This document shows, one piece after another, positions 6,393 through 16,159 of a stretch of 64,000 bases of DNA. Where the stretch lies: NCBI RefSeq assembly GCF_041154505.1, contig NZ_AP028672.1, positions 5,248,501 to 5,312,500 on the forward strand, written 5' to 3'. A program made the position numbers and the translations under genes. Origin of the DNA: Acidovorax sp. A79 (lineage in GTDB: Bacteria > Pseudomonadota > Gammaproteobacteria > Burkholderiales > Burkholderiaceae_C). How positions within the stretch are numbered: position 1 is the stretch's first letter; every line of letters starts with the position of its first letter. The notes below the pieces were generated by a model. That model did not search any database. It saw nothing but the letters and a program-made list of their open reading frames with translations, and was not told the origin of the DNA.

Positions 6393-8894
6393 CTACCGCC
6401 CCCGAATCCCTCGCCCTCTCCGCGCAGCCCCCGCGATCTGACAAGCCCTCCGATACGCCCGCAGCGTCAACTCCGCCCGCTGCATCACCGTGTCTTCCAC
6501 CGTAGCCGCCCCCCCGGCCAGCTCATCGGCCTGTGCCTGCAACAACTCCGCCGGGCTCATCCCCGACGCCTCGCCCGTCAGCAGCGCAATTCCCTCGCTC
6601 ACATGCCCCATGGTGTAGACGTGGAACAGGCCTTGCTCCACGGCGGTCAGGATGGGGCGCTCCAGCATCAGGTGGCGGCGGTTGCGGGCGGGGATGAGCA
6701 CGCCCTGTGTGCCGTCCAGGCCCGCCATGGCGCACGCGCGGAACCAGCCTTCTATCTTCTCGTTGATGCCGCCCACGGGCAGCACCTCGCCGTGCTGGTT
6801 GAGCGCGCCGGTCACGGCGATGCCCTGGCGCAGGGGCAGGCCTGACAGGCTGGACAGCAGCGCATACAGCTCGGCGCACGAGGCCGAGTCTCCTTCCACG
6901 CCGCTGTATTCCTGCTCGAACACGATGGACGCATTCAGCGCCAGCGGCGCCACGTGGCTGAACAGCGCGGTGAGGTAGCTGTGCAGGATGAGCACGCCTT
7001 TGTCGTGGATGGGGCCGGACATATCGACCTCGCGCTCGATGTTGAGCAAGCCCTCTTGCCCGGCAAACGTGCGCGCGGTGATGCGCACGGGAAAGCCGAA
7101 GCGGTAGTCGCCCAGGTCGATCTGCGTCATGGCGTTGATCTGGCCGGTGATGGAGCCCGCCAGCGAGATCAGGCGCTCGCCCTCGGTGATGGAGTCGTGC
7201 AGCTCTTCTTCGGGCTGGTTGTGGCGCTGGGTGCGGGCGGCCAGGGCGGCCAACACGTCGGCGGCTTGCACCAGGGTGCCGCCGCGCGCCTTGCACAGGG
7301 CAGCGCTTTCGATGGCCAGCGCTTCGGTGTGCGCAAAGCGTGCGCTCTGGCGGCGCTGGTCGTCGGCCTCGCGGTGGGTTTGCTCCAGCAGCAGGGCCAC
7401 GGCGTCGGAGCCGAAGTGGGGCAGGCCGCGCTTTTTGCAGACTTGGGCCACCAGAATGGCGGTAGCGTAGTGGGTGGCGGGGGTGGCGGCAAAGTGGTCT
7501 GAAAAGTCCACCTTCACGCGAAAGCGGCGCGCGGCGTCGGGGTCGGCGTCTTGCAGCGCGTAGTACTCGTCCACCGATCCGATCAGCACGATCTTCACAT
7601 CCACGTCTACTGGCTCGGGCTGCAGCGCCACGGCGCCGCCGGGGCCGTGGCCCGGGCTGCCGCCGCCTCCTTCTTCGATCTGCAGGCGGCCGCAGCGCAA
7701 AAAGCGGCGCAGGCGCTGCCACAGGCCTTCTTCGGCGGCCAGGTCGTGCAGGTGCAGCAGGATGAAGCCGCCGTGCGCCTTGAGCAGGCTGCCCGCGTGG
7801 ATGCTGGTGTGGTCGGCCTGCACGGTGTCGGCGTCCGATCCGTGCTCAATGCTGCCAAACAGCGTGCGCACGGTGGGGTTGTCTTCCACCACCACGGGCG
7901 CGGCGGTGCGGCCGTGGTTGTCTACCACCAGGTTCACCTGGCAGCGGCCCAGCAGGTCGTCGAGCGCATCTTTGCGGTCGTCTTCGGCGTCGATGTTGTT
8001 CTGCTCGCCGCCCTCCTCGCCGCCGCTGCCGGGCTCGAACAGGTCGATGTCGTCCAGCACCGCATGCTCTACCTGGTCGAGCCAGTGCGTGAGCTTGACG
8101 GTGTCTTTGATCTGCTTGCGCAGGCCCTGGCGGATGTCGTGCAGCGCGTGTTCCACCAGGGGCTTGATGGAGTGGCGGCGCAGGGCAATCAGAGCGTCGT
8201 CGCGGGCGCGCTCCAGCGGGCGGGTGGCTTCGAGAAAGCGGGCGATCTCGGTGCGCAAGGCGTGCTCGGCGGCGTCAATCTCTGCGCGGCGCTCGCGGGG
8301 CAGGGCGCGGGCTTCGGCTTCTGTCAGCGGCTGGCCTTTGGGGCCGGTGAGGGTGAACACCATTTGCCCGCCTTCGCGCGAAATGCGGAACTGGCGCACC
8401 TCGGCGAACGCGTCCAGCACGGCAAAGGCCTCGCTCTCTTGCGCTTGCCAGGTTTTCTCGATGCGTTCGGCGTCGGCCTTGAAGGCGGCGGTTGCGAGGT
8501 GTTTCGGGATATCGGCCTGCAGGTTCTTGGCCATGTCGGCCATGCCTTGGCGCAGCTGGCGGCCCTGGCCCGCAGGCAGGCGCAGGGCGCGGGGCCGGTC
8601 GGGCGTGTCGAAGTTGTGCAGGTAGCACAGGTCGGGCGGCACGGCGCGTTCTGCCGCCGCAGCCTGCATGGCCTGGCGCAGCAGCGACGCGCGCCCGCTG
8701 CCCACTTCGCCCAGCACGAACAGGTGGTAGTCGGGCTGATGCAGCCCCAGGCCGAACTGCGCGGCGGCCTGCGCGCGCTCCTGGCCGATCCAGGGCAGGG
8801 GCAGGTCCTGCAGTTCGGCCGTGCTGGCAAAGCCCAGCGTGGCGGGGTCGATCGTCAGCCGCAGCTGGTGGGGGGCGAGGGCGAAGGCGGGCAT
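6393..8894 (-). CDS. Lon-like AAA+ protease (YcbZ/LonB type)
   Basis: An 833-aa cytosolic protein. An N-terminal substrate-binding/ATPase-like half is followed by a Lon (S16) protease domain from about residue 590. The catalytic dyad is clear: Ser670 in GDSASCAE and Lys713 in GINEKIEG, with the same 43-residue spacing as in the canonical Lon encoded at 42964-45396. The P-loop position reads GEVGSGRAS (residues 62-70), with Arg where Lys is usual, and the Walker B region (GGFILLHLHDL) is also loose, so ATP use may be weak or absent. Members of this family act as single-gene proteases; the substrate is unknown. A 150-base gap with a copy of the dispersed repeat separates it from hemH. Confidence 0.9.
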   Translation of the reverse strand: MPAFALAPHQLRLTIDPATLGFASTAELQDLPLPWIGQERAQAAAQFGLGLHQPDYHLFVLGEVGSGRASLLRQAMQAAAAERAVPPDLCYLHNFDTPDRPRALRLPAGQGRQLRQGMADMAKNLQADIPKHLATAAFKADAERIEKTWQAQESEAFAVLDAFAEVRQFRISREGGQMVFTLTGPKGQPLTEAEARALPRERRAEIDAAEHALRTEIARFLEATRPLERARDDALIALRRHSIKPLVEHALHDIRQGLRKQIKDTVKLTHWLDQVEHAVLDDIDLFEPGSGGEEGGEQNNIDAEDDRKDALDDLLGRCQVNLVVDNHGRTAAPVVVEDNPTVRTLFGSIEHGSDADTVQADHTSIHAGSLLKAHGGFILLHLHDLAAEEGLWQRLRRFLRCGRLQIEEGGGGSPGHGPGGAVALQPEPVDVDVKIVLIGSVDEYYALQDADPDAARRFRVKVDFSDHFAATPATHYATAILVAQVCKKRGLPHFGSDAVALLLEQTHREADDQRRQSARFAHTEALAIESAALCKARGGTLVQAADVLAALAARTQRHNQPEEELHDSITEGERLISLAGSITGQINAMTQIDLGDYRFGFPVRITARTFAGQEGLLNIEREVDMSGPIHDKGVLILHSYLTALFSHVAPLALNASIVFEQEYSGVEGDSASCAELYALLSSLSGLPLRQGIAVTGALNQHGEVLPVGGINEKIEGWFRACAMAGLDGTQGVLIPARNRRHLMLERPILTAVEQGLFHVYTMGHVSEGIALLTGEASGMSPAELLQAQADELAGGAATVEDTVMQRAELTLRAYRRACQIAGAARRGRGIRGR

Positions 8895-8981
8895 CGGTAC
8901 AGGGTGGGTGGGAGAGGGCAGGCCAGCGTGTTGGGGTGCGCAAGCTGCGCGGTTGTCAGGGGCTGCCGTCTCCAGAATTTT

Positions 8982-9038
8982 AATGAAAATGGCCGCTAGA
9001 GCTTGATGGATAAGTGCTAGTAGCTATAAAAATTATAG
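8982..9038 (+). repeat. dispersed intergenic palindromic repeat, copy A
   Basis: Starts with AAAATGGCCGCTAG, then a stem (AGCTTG, ATAAGTGCT), then AGTAGCTATAAAAATTATAG. The same order of blocks occurs at 56524-56585 and 61369-61423, with fragments elsewhere. It lies between the start of the Lon-like gene and the 3' end of hemH. Confidence 0.75.
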
Positions 9039-9045
9039 TGACCGT

Positions 9046-10158
9046 TCAATGGGACACAGGGCAGGGCCCGGCAGGTGCGCCCCCTGCCTGCGCATGGCTG
9101 CGCGCATCGGCCAGCGCCGCGGCGGTGGGCGCCTCGGTGGGCCAGCCCGCCAGGTGCTGCTGCGCCACCCGGCTGAGGGCCGTGATCCAGTGGTTGTTGT
9201 CGTTCAGGCACGGGATGTAGTGGAACTCCTTGCCGCCCGCGTGCAAGAAGGCCTCGCGCACTTCCATGTTGATTTCTTCCAGCGTCTCCAGGCAGTCGCT
9301 GGTGAAGCCGGGGCACACCACGTCCACGCGCCGCGTGCCGGCCTTGCCCAGTGCCTCGATGGTGGGCTGGGTGTAGGGCTCCAGCCACTTGGCCTTGCCA
9401 AAGCGCGACTGGAAGGTGATGCGGTAGCGCTCCGCGCGCAGGCCCAGGCGCTCGGCCAGCAGGCGGCCGGTCTTGCGGGCCTCGCAGTGGTAGGGGTCGC
9501 CCAGGTGCAGGGTGCGCTCGGGCACGCCATGAAAGCTCATCACCAGCTGGTCGGGCTGTCCGTGGTGCTTCCAGTGGGTTTCGATGGTGCGGGCCAGCGC
9601 GTCGATGTAGCCGGGGGCGTCGTGGTAGCGGTTCACGAAGCGCAGTTCGGGCACGTGGCGGGTGCGTGCGGCCCAGGCGTACACCGCGTCGAACAGGCTG
9701 GCCGTGGTGGTGCCGGAGTACTGCGGGTACAGCGGCAGGATCAGGATGCGCGTGGCGCCTTCGGCCTTCAAGGCGTCGAGCTGGCTGTCGATGGAGGGGT
9801 TCCCGTAGCGCATGGCGTGGCGCACCAGCACCGCGTGCCCGGCCTCGCCCAGCCAGCCACGCAGCAGCGTGGCCTGCCTGGCCGTCCACACCGCTAGGGG
9901 CGAGCCCTCGGCCGTCCAGATGCTGGCGTACTTGGCGGCCGACTTGGCGGGGCGGGTGCGCAGGATGATGCCGTGCAGGATGGGCCACCACGCCAGCTTC
10001 GGGATCTCCACCACGCGGTGGTCGCCCAGAAACTGCGCCAGGTAGCGCCGCACGGCGGGCGCGGTGGCGGCGTCGGGTGTGCCCAGGTTGCACAGCAGCA
10101 CTGCGGTTCGCTCGGCCTGGCCGTGGGTGTAAGGGGGTTCGGGGCGGAAGGAGGGCAT
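9046..10158 (-). CDS. hemH: ferrochelatase
   Basis: A 370-aa enzyme that inserts Fe2+ into protoporphyrin IX to make protoheme, the last step of heme synthesis. Family marks are [10 protein letters not shown] near the N-terminus, the metal-site [12 protein letters not shown] with its conserved His, [15 protein letters not shown], and the C-terminal [17 protein letters not shown]. The length is normal. The ATG at 10158 (MPSFRPEPP) fits the family start. It is transcribed away from the ABC transporter operon, and the 150-base divergent region contains the LacI-type operator. Confidence 0.95.
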   Translation of the reverse strand: MPSFRPEPPYTHGQAERTAVLLCNLGTPDAATAPAVRRYLAQFLGDHRVVEIPKLAWWPILHGIILRTRPAKSAAKYASIWTAEGSPLAVWTARQATLLRGWLGEAGHAVLVRHAMRYGNPSIDSQLDALKAEGATRILILPLYPQYSGTTTASLFDAVYAWAARTRHVPELRFVNRYHDAPGYIDALARTIETHWKHHGQPDQLVMSFHGVPERTLHLGDPYHCEARKTGRLLAERLGLRAERYRITFQSRFGKAKWLEPYTQPTIEALGKAGTRRVDVVCPGFTSDCLETLEEINMEVREAFLHAGGKEFHYIPCLNDNNHWITALSRVAQQHLAGWPTEAPTAAALADARSHAQAGGAPAGPCPVSH

Positions 10159-10259
10159 GCGGCATTTTCGCCCACGCGTGGTGCCTGGTGGGGGCTGGGG
10201 GTTGGATGTGGGCCCGGCGCCTGTTTTTGGGGGCGCTCGGGTAATCCCCGATGTGGTTG

Positions 10260-10273
10260 TGAAACCGGTTTCA
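10260..10273 (+). promoter_or_regulatory. LacI-family operator
   Basis: TGAAACCGGTTTCA is a perfect 14-bp palindrome with the central CG typical of LacI/GalR operators. It lies 35 bases upstream of the GTG start of the first transporter gene. The likely ligand is the LacI-type regulator encoded at the end of the same operon (16156-17214). It could also affect hemH, 102 bases away on the other strand. Confidence 0.75.
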
Positions 10274-10308
10274 TAAACTCTGCGCATCCACTCCGAACCA
10301 CCCACGCC

Positions 10309-10980
10309 GTGAATTACCAGTTCCAGTTCGACGCCGTTTTCGCCGCATGGCCGCTGCTGCTCAAAGGCACGTGGATCACCGTGCAGCTGTCGCTCACGGC
10401 CACGGTGCTGGGGCTGGTGGTGGCCGTGTTCTGCGCCTGGGGCAAGACGGGCGGGCCGGCGTGGCTGCGGTTCTTGATCAACGCGTACATCGAGGTCATC
10501 CGCAACACGCCGTTCATCGTGCAGCTGTTTTTCTTCTTCTTCGCGCTGCCGTCCATCGGCCTGCGCTGGTCGCCCTACACCGCGGCGCTGACGGCGATGG
10601 TGGTCAACCTGGGGGCCTACGCGGCAGAGATCGTGCGGGCGGGCATCGAGTCCATCCCCAAGGGGCAGATCGAGGCGGGCAAGGCGCTCAACCTGAAGCC
10701 CTGGGAGATCTTTCGCTTCGTCATCCTCAAACCCGCGCTCAAGGCCATCTACCCCGCGCTCACCAGCCAGTTCATCCTGCTGATGCTCAGCTCGGCCGTG
10801 GTGTCGGTGATCTCGGCGGACGACCTGACCTCGGTGGCGGCGAACCTGCAGTCGCAGACCTTCCGCAGTTTCGAGATCTACATCGTGGTGGCGCTGATCT
10901 ACCTGGTGCTGGCGCTGTCGTTCTCGGCGCTGTTCAAGCTGATCTACCAGCGCGCGCTCAACTACCCCGACCGCCGATAA
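10309..10980 (+). CDS. PAAT-family ABC transporter permease (first)
   Basis: A 223-aa inner-membrane permease. It has hydrophobic segments at the N-terminus ([20 protein letters not shown]), middle and end. The coupling-loop signature [23 protein letters not shown] contacts the ATPase. [19 protein letters not shown] is typical of polar amino acid uptake (HisMQ) permeases. The start is taken as GTG 10309, giving the usual family length; frames further upstream run through hemH antisense and are not credible. A second permease follows 13 bases later, and together they should form the heterodimeric channel. Confidence 0.9.
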   Translation: MNYQFQFDAVFAAWPLLLKGTWITVQLSLTATVLGLVVAVFCAWGKTGGPAWLRFLINAYIEVIRNTPFIVQLFFFFFALPSIGLRWSPYTAALTAMVVNLGAYAAEIVRAGIESIPKGQIEAGKALNLKPWEIFRFVILKPALKAIYPALTSQFILLMLSSAVVSVISADDLTSVAANLQSQTFRSFEIYIVVALIYLVLALSFSALFKLIYQRALNYPDRR

Positions 10981-10993
10981 GGAGACCCGGACC

Positions 10994-11647
10994 ATGCGTA
11001 CCTTCGGACTCTCCGAATTCCTTTTCATCCTGCAGGCCGCGCAGTGGACACTGGCGCTGTCGGCCATTGCCTTCGTCGGCGGGGCGCTGCTGGGCCTTGT
11101 GGTGGCGCTGTCGCGCACGTCCGAGAGCGCCGTGGCGCGCAATGCGTCGCGCGTGTTCATCCAGGTGTTTCAGGGCACGCCGCTGCTGCTGCAGCTGTTT
11201 TTGATCTTCTTCGGCGCGCCGGTGCTGGGGCTGGACATCAACCCCTGGGTGGCGGCGGGCGTGGCGCTGGTGCTCAACAGCGCGGCGTTTCTGGCCGAGA
11301 TATGGCGCGGCTGCATCGAGGCGGTGCCGCGCGGCCAATGGGAGGCCGCGCAGGCCCTGAACCTGAGCTACATCAACCGCATGCGCTTCGTGGTGCTGCC
11401 GCAGGCCTTCAAGATCGCGCTGCCGCCCACCGTGGGCTACACGGTGCAAATCATCAAGGGCACATCGCTGGCCGCCATCATCGGTTTCACCGAGATCACG
11501 CGGGCCGGGCAGATCATCAACAACGCCACCTTCCAGCCGCTGCATGTGTTCACCACCGTGGCGGCGCTGTACTTCGTGATCTGCTGGCCGCTGTCGCTGC
11601 TGGCCGCGCGCATGGAGCGCAAGCGGGCCCGGGCGCTGGCGCGCTGA
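10994..11647 (+). CDS. PAAT-family ABC transporter permease (second)
   Basis: A 217-aa inner-membrane permease homologous to the one before it. [20 protein letters not shown] and [23 protein letters not shown] mark the HisMQ family. An AAGGAG ribosome-binding site overlaps the stop codon of the upstream permease, so the two are translated as a pair. Neighbouring sugar-acid genes suggest the cargo may be a sugar acid or amino sugar rather than an amino acid (inference). Confidence 0.9.
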   Translation: MRTFGLSEFLFILQAAQWTLALSAIAFVGGALLGLVVALSRTSESAVARNASRVFIQVFQGTPLLLQLFLIFFGAPVLGLDINPWVAAGVALVLNSAAFLAEIWRGCIEAVPRGQWEAAQALNLSYINRMRFVVLPQAFKIALPPTVGYTVQIIKGTSLAAIIGFTEITRAGQIINNATFQPLHVFTTVAALYFVICWPLSLLAARMERKRARALAR

Positions 11648-11728
11648 CGGCATCGCCGCCAACACCAACAGCGTCTTCGTTCATTCATTTTTTATCTCTT
11701 GTTCATAACCACTACCTGGAGACATGCC

Positions 11729-12535
11729 ATGACCTTTTCCCTGCACCGCCGCACCGTCACCACCGCCTTGGCCGCACTGGGCCTGGGCGCCGCGCTCACG
11801 GCTTTTGCGCCGCTGGCCTCGGCACAGTCCGTGGCCGACATCAAGAAGAAGGGCGAGCTCACCATCGGCATGCTGGTGGACTTCCCGCCTTACGGCACGA
11901 CCAACGCGCAGAACCAGCCCGACGGCTACGACGCCGACGTGGCCAAGCTGCTGGCCAAGGAGCTGGGCGTCAAAGCCAACATCGTGCCCGTCACCGGCCC
12001 CAACCGCATTCCCTTCCTGCTGACCAACAAGGTCGACGTGCTGGTGGCGTCGCTCGCCATCACGCCCGAGCGCGCCAAGCAGGTGCAGTTCTCGCAACCC
12101 TATGCGGCCGCCACCATCGTGCTGTACGGCAAGACCGGCAGTGCCATCAAGAGCGCGGCGGACCTGAAGGGCGTGCGCGTGGGCGTGGCCCGTGCCAGCA
12201 CGCAGGACGTGGCCGTGACCAAGGCCGCGCCCGAGGGCACCGAAATCCGCCGCTTCGACGACGACGCATCGGCCATGCAGGCACTGATCTCCGGCCAGGT
12301 CGATGCCATCGGCTGCTCGGTCACCGTGGCCGCGCAGATCGCCAAGCGCGTGCCCGCCAACACCTTCGAGAACAAGTTCAACCTGCTGCAGCAGGCCATG
12401 GGCATTGCCCTGCGCCCCGGCCAGGACGAGTTGACCAAGGCGGTGAACGACTTCGTGGTGCGCAACACGGCCAACGGCGAGTTGAACAAGCTGTACCAGA
12501 AGTGGCTGGGCGCGGATCTGCCCAAGCTGCAATAA
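11729..12535 (+). CDS. periplasmic substrate-binding protein of the PAAT-type ABC transporter
   Basis: A 268-aa precursor with a Sec signal peptide (RRTVTTALAALGLGAALTAFA, cleavage likely after PLASA). It is followed by an SBP_bac_3 domain: GELTIGMLVDFPPYGTTN, GYDADVAKLLAKELG, DVLVASLAITPERAKQVQFS. The ATG at 11729 has GGAG 8 bases upstream and yields a clean signal peptide; a start at 11699 would spoil it. The binding pocket keeps the general family framework, so substrate cannot be read from sequence. Confidence 0.9.
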   Translation: MTFSLHRRTVTTALAALGLGAALTAFAPLASAQSVADIKKKGELTIGMLVDFPPYGTTNAQNQPDGYDADVAKLLAKELGVKANIVPVTGPNRIPFLLTNKVDVLVASLAITPERAKQVQFSQPYAAATIVLYGKTGSAIKSAADLKGVRVGVARASTQDVAVTKAAPEGTEIRRFDDDASAMQALISGQVDAIGCSVTVAAQIAKRVPANTFENKFNLLQQAMGIALRPGQDELTKAVNDFVVRNTANGELNKLYQKWLGADLPKLQ

Positions 12536-12583
12536 CCCATATCGCTTGAGCGTGAACCCCAGCCACCCCAGGAGCCTTTGACA

Positions 12584-13372
12584 ATGACGGACGCAGTCAC
12601 GACGACGAAGACCACCGCCGGTGCACCCCCCATCATCACGATGGAGGGGGTCAACAAGTGGTACGACAGCTTTCAGGTGCTGACCGACATCGACCTGTCG
12701 GTGCGGGCCGGCGAGCGCATCGTGATCTGCGGGCCGTCGGGCTCGGGCAAGTCCACGCTGATCCGCTGCATCAACCGGCTGGAGACGGTGCAAAAGGGCC
12801 GCATCGTGGTCGACGGCATCGAGCTGACCGCTGGCGGCAAGAACGTGGACGCCGTGCGTGCCGAGGTGGGCATGGTGTTCCAGCAGTTCAACCTGTTCCC
12901 GCACCTCACCATCCTTGAGAACTGCACGCTGGCACCCATGCGATCGCGCGGCATGGGCAAGGCGGAAGCGGAAGAGGTCGCCATGAAGTACCTCACGCGC
13001 GTGCGCATTCCCGAGCAGGCGCACAAGCACCCCAGCCAGCTGTCGGGCGGGCAGCAGCAGCGCGTGGCCATTGCGCGCGCGCTGTGCATGGCCCCCAAGG
13101 TGATGCTGTTCGACGAACCCACGTCGGCGCTGGACCCGGAGATGGTCAAGGAAGTGCTGGACACCATGATCGGCCTGGCCGAGGACGGCATGACCATGCT
13201 GTGCGTGACGCACGAGATGGGCTTTGCGCGCAGCGTGGCCGACCGCGTGATCTTCATGGCCGACGGCAAGATCCTGGAGCAGGCGCCGCCCGCGCAGTTC
13301 TTCGGCCAGCCGGAGCATGAGAAGACGCGCCAGTTCCTCGGCCAGATCCTGAGCTCCCACCACGCGCACTGA
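12584..13372 (+). CDS. ABC transporter ATP-binding protein (PAAT type)
   Basis: A 262-aa ATPase with Walker [11 protein letters not shown]-loop [13 protein letters not shown], signature LSGGQQQR, Walker [15 protein letters not shown] and H-loop CVTHEMGFA, all intact and typical of the GlnQ/HisP group. The ATG at 12584 has AGGAG 9 bases upstream; a TTG two codons earlier is less likely. It powers the two permeases encoded upstream. Confidence 0.93.
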   Translation: MTDAVTTTKTTAGAPPIITMEGVNKWYDSFQVLTDIDLSVRAGERIVICGPSGSGKSTLIRCINRLETVQKGRIVVDGIELTAGGKNVDAVRAEVGMVFQQFNLFPHLTILENCTLAPMRSRGMGKAEAEEVAMKYLTRVRIPEQAHKHPSQLSGGQQQRVAIARALCMAPKVMLFDEPTSALDPEMVKEVLDTMIGLAEDGMTMLCVTHEMGFARSVADRVIFMADGKILEQAPPAQFFGQPEHEKTRQFLGQILSSHHAH

Positions 13373-13428
13373 GGCCGTGGTGGCCGCACGTTGACGAAAG
13401 CCCGGCTGACGGGCTTGAAAGAACATCC

Positions 13429-14175
13429 ATGAAGGTATTGATCTCCCTGTCCTCCTTCGGCGCGGCCGAAACGGGACGCCACGGCCAGCTGTGGTGCACC
13501 GACCTGGCCCGCCAGGCGGGCGCCGACGGCGTGGAAGTGCGCGGCGAGCTGCTGCGCGACGCGGCCACCGAGCTGCCCGCGCTGGCGGGCCTGGCCGCGG
13601 TGTATTCCAGTCCCGAGGGCCTGTGGACCGTGCAGGGCCAGTTGGACGAAGCCGCCCTGCAGCGCGGCATTCATGCATCGCAGGTGCTGCACGCGCCGCG
13701 CCTGAAGATGTCCATCGGCGGCTTTGGCGCGCGGTCCGAGGCGTCGCTGCAGCGCCTCAAGGCGCTGCTGGCCGCCACCCCGCAGGTGGAACTGGTGATC
13801 GAAAACGACCAGACCGCCACGGCCGGCACGCTGGCCGCCCTGCAGGCGTTCTTTGCCGCGCAGGCGCAGGCCGGGCTCGACCTGGGCATGACCTTCGACA
13901 TGGGCAACTGGCACTGGCAGGGCGAGTGCCCGCTGCAGGCCGCTCAGGCCCTCGCGCCCCATGTGCGCTACGTGCACTGCAAGGGCGTGCAGCGCCTGCC
14001 GGCCAAGTGGATCGCGGTGCCGCTGGCGGAGTCGGTGGCGCCCTGGCGCGCCGTGCTGCGCGCGCTGCCCGCCGATGTGCCGCATGCCATCGAGTACCCG
14101 CTGGTGGGCGACGACCTGGTGGCCGTCACGCGCGGGCAGGTGGACTTCATCCGTGCGGTGCGGGGTGCTGCATGA
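13429..14175 (+). CDS. sugar phosphate isomerase/epimerase family TIM-barrel protein
   Basis: A 248-aa xylose-isomerase-like (AP_endonuc_2) barrel. It has metal-site features of the family: ADGVEVRGELL near strand 2, LVIENDQT, FDMGNWHW with its conserved Asp and His, and YVHCKGVQ. It probably isomerises or epimerises a keto-sugar or sugar acid. Its stop overlaps the start of the kinase gene by 4 bases (ATGA), linking it to sugar-acid breakdown. The exact reaction is not determinable. Confidence 0.8.
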   Translation: MKVLISLSSFGAAETGRHGQLWCTDLARQAGADGVEVRGELLRDAATELPALAGLAAVYSSPEGLWTVQGQLDEAALQRGIHASQVLHAPRLKMSIGGFGARSEASLQRLKALLAATPQVELVIENDQTATAGTLAALQAFFAAQAQAGLDLGMTFDMGNWHWQGECPLQAAQALAPHVRYVHCKGVQRLPAKWIAVPLAESVAPWRAVLRALPADVPHAIEYPLVGDDLVAVTRGQVDFIRAVRGAA

Positions 14176-15143
14176 GCGACGCTGTTTCCAAATCCGGCGA
14201 CACCGCATTCGATGTGGCCCTGTTCGGCGAAGCCATGCTGCTGCTGGTGGCCAACGAGCCCGGACCGCTGGAGAACGCCACGGGCTTTCACAAGCGCACC
14301 GCGGGGGCCGAGACCAATGTGGCCATTGGCCTGGCGCGCCTGGGGCTGAAGGTGGGCTGGGCCAGCCGCCTGGGTACCGACTCCATGGGCCGCGCGCTGC
14401 TGGCCGCCATGCGCGGCGAGGGTATCGACTGCTCGCACGTGGTCTGCGATGCCACGCAGCGCACGGGCTTTCAGTTCAAGGAGCGCGTGACCGACGGGCG
14501 CGACCCGCAGGTCGAATACCACCGCAAGGGCTCGGCCGCCAGCCAGATGGGCCCGGCCGATGTGGACGAGCCCTGGCTGCGGTCCGCGCGCCACCTGCAC
14601 GCCACGGGCGTGTTCGCGGCCATCTCGGACACCAGCCTGCAGGCAGCCATCCGCACGCTCGAGGTTGCGCGCGCCGCGGGCCGCACCGTCTCGTTCGACC
14701 CCAACCTGCGCCCCACGCTCTGGGCCTCGCCCGAGGCCATGCGCCACTGGATCAACACCCTGGCCGGCTATGCCGACTGGGTGCTGCCGGGCCTGGAAGA
14801 GGGCGTGTTCCTGACCGGCGAAACCACGCCTGAAGGCGTGGCGCGCTTCTACCGCGAGCGGGGCGCCAGGCTGGTGGTCGTGAAGCTCGGGCCCGAGGGC
14901 GCCTACTACGACAGCGACGTGGCCGGCACCGGCCGCGTGCCCGGCGTGCCCGTGGCCCAGGTGGTGGACACGGTGGGTGCGGGCGATGGTTTTGCGGTGG
15001 GCGTCATCAGCGCACTGCTCGGAGGTTTACCCGTGCCCGCTGCCGTGCGCCGCGGCGCCTGGATCGGCGCGCGTGCGGTGCAGGTGCTGGGCGACACCGA
15101 AGGGCTGCCCACGCGGGCTCAGTTGCAGGAGGCAGGCCTGTGA
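14172..15143 (+). CDS. kdgK: PfkB-family sugar kinase, probable 2-dehydro-3-deoxygluconokinase
   Basis: A 323-aa ribokinase-fold enzyme. The N-terminal FDVALFGEAMLLLVA and HKRTAGAETNVAIGLARLG, DPNLRPTLW in the middle and the C-terminal signature VDTVGAGDGFAVG (catalytic Asp) fit KdgK-type kinases, which phosphorylate 2-keto-3-deoxygluconate for the Entner-Doudoroff route. It overlaps both neighbours by 4 bases. Assignment to KDG rather than another keto-sugar is family-based. Confidence 0.8.
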   Translation: MSDAVSKSGDTAFDVALFGEAMLLLVANEPGPLENATGFHKRTAGAETNVAIGLARLGLKVGWASRLGTDSMGRALLAAMRGEGIDCSHVVCDATQRTGFQFKERVTDGRDPQVEYHRKGSAASQMGPADVDEPWLRSARHLHATGVFAAISDTSLQAAIRTLEVARAAGRTVSFDPNLRPTLWASPEAMRHWINTLAGYADWVLPGLEEGVFLTGETTPEGVARFYRERGARLVVVKLGPEGAYYDSDVAGTGRVPGVPVAQVVDTVGAGDGFAVGVISALLGGLPVPAAVRRGAWIGARAVQVLGDTEGLPTRAQLQEAGL

Positions 15144-16159
15144 GCGTGTCCGCATCGGCGGTGCAGGGCAAGCCCGAGCGCAAGAAGGTGCTGGTCTTTC
15201 GTGAACTGCCGCCCGACCAGCTGGCACGCCTGCAGGCCCTGCACGACGTGACGGAGGCCAACCCGCGCAAGCCCGAAGAGCGTGCCCTGTTCGACTCGGC
15301 GCTGGGCCAGGCGCAGGGGTTGATCGGGTCGAGCTACCCCGTCGATGCCGCGCTGCTGGCGCGGGCGCCCCGGCTGGAGGTGGTCTCCAGCGTGTCCGTG
15401 GGCGTGGACAACTACGCGCTCGACGCACTGCAGGCACGCGGTATCGTGCTGTGCCACACGCCCGGCGTGCTGGACGAAACCGTGGCCGACACCGTGTTCG
15501 CGCTGCTCATGGCCACCAGCCGCCGCGTGGTGGAACTGGCGCAGCTGGTGCGCGAGGGCCGCTGGACGAAGAACATCGGCGAAGACCTGTTCGGCAGCGA
15601 TGTGCATGGCAAGACGCTGGGGCTGCTGGGCTTTGGCCGCATCGGCCAGGCCATCGCGCGCCGTGCAGCGCTGGGCTTTGGCATGCCGGTGGTCTACCAC
15701 GCGCGCCGACCGGTGGACCTGGCCGCCACGGCGCCTGAACTGGTGGGCAAGGCTGCGCACGTGCCGCTGGCCGAGCTGCTGGCGCGGTCCGACTTTGTGG
15801 TGGCCATGCTGCCGCTGTCGGACAGCACGCGGGGCCTGGTCAATGCCGACGTCTTTGCAGCCATGAAGCCCGGCGCCATCTTCATCAACGGCGGGCGCGG
15901 CGCCACGGTGGTGGAGCAGGACCTGCTGCACGCGCTCGACCACGGCACGCTGCGCGCGGCGGGACTGGATGTGTTTGCCACCGAGCCGCTGCCGCTCGAC
16001 TCGCCCCTGCGCACCCACCCGCGCGTGACGCCGCTGCCGCACATCGGCTCGGCCACGCACGGCACGCGCCACGCCATGGCGCTGCTTGCCACCACCAGCT
16101 TGCTACAGGCGCTGGCCGGTGAGCGGCCCGCCGCCGTGTATAACGCCGCGCAAGCATGA
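15140..16159 (+). CDS. D-isomer-specific 2-hydroxyacid dehydrogenase (2-ketogluconate/hydroxypyruvate reductase-like)
   Basis: A 339-aa NAD(P)H-dependent oxidoreductase. It has substrate-side SVSVGVDNYALDAL, the Rossmann motif LGLLGFGRIGQAIARR, the conserved Arg region INGGRG, FATEPLP with the catalytic Glu, and LPHIGSAT with the catalytic His. It starts with GTG at 15140 inside the kinase stop (GTGA). In this operon it plausibly reduces a 2-keto sugar acid; glyoxylate or hydroxypyruvate reduction is the alternative. Confidence 0.88.
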   Translation: MSVSASAVQGKPERKKVLVFRELPPDQLARLQALHDVTEANPRKPEERALFDSALGQAQGLIGSSYPVDAALLARAPRLEVVSSVSVGVDNYALDALQARGIVLCHTPGVLDETVADTVFALLMATSRRVVELAQLVREGRWTKNIGEDLFGSDVHGKTLGLLGFGRIGQAIARRAALGFGMPVVYHARRPVDLAATAPELVGKAAHVPLAELLARSDFVVAMLPLSDSTRGLVNADVFAAMKPGAIFINGGRGATVVEQDLLHALDHGTLRAAGLDVFATEPLPLDSPLRTHPRVTPLPHIGSATHGTRHAMALLATTSLLQALAGERPAAVYNAAQA

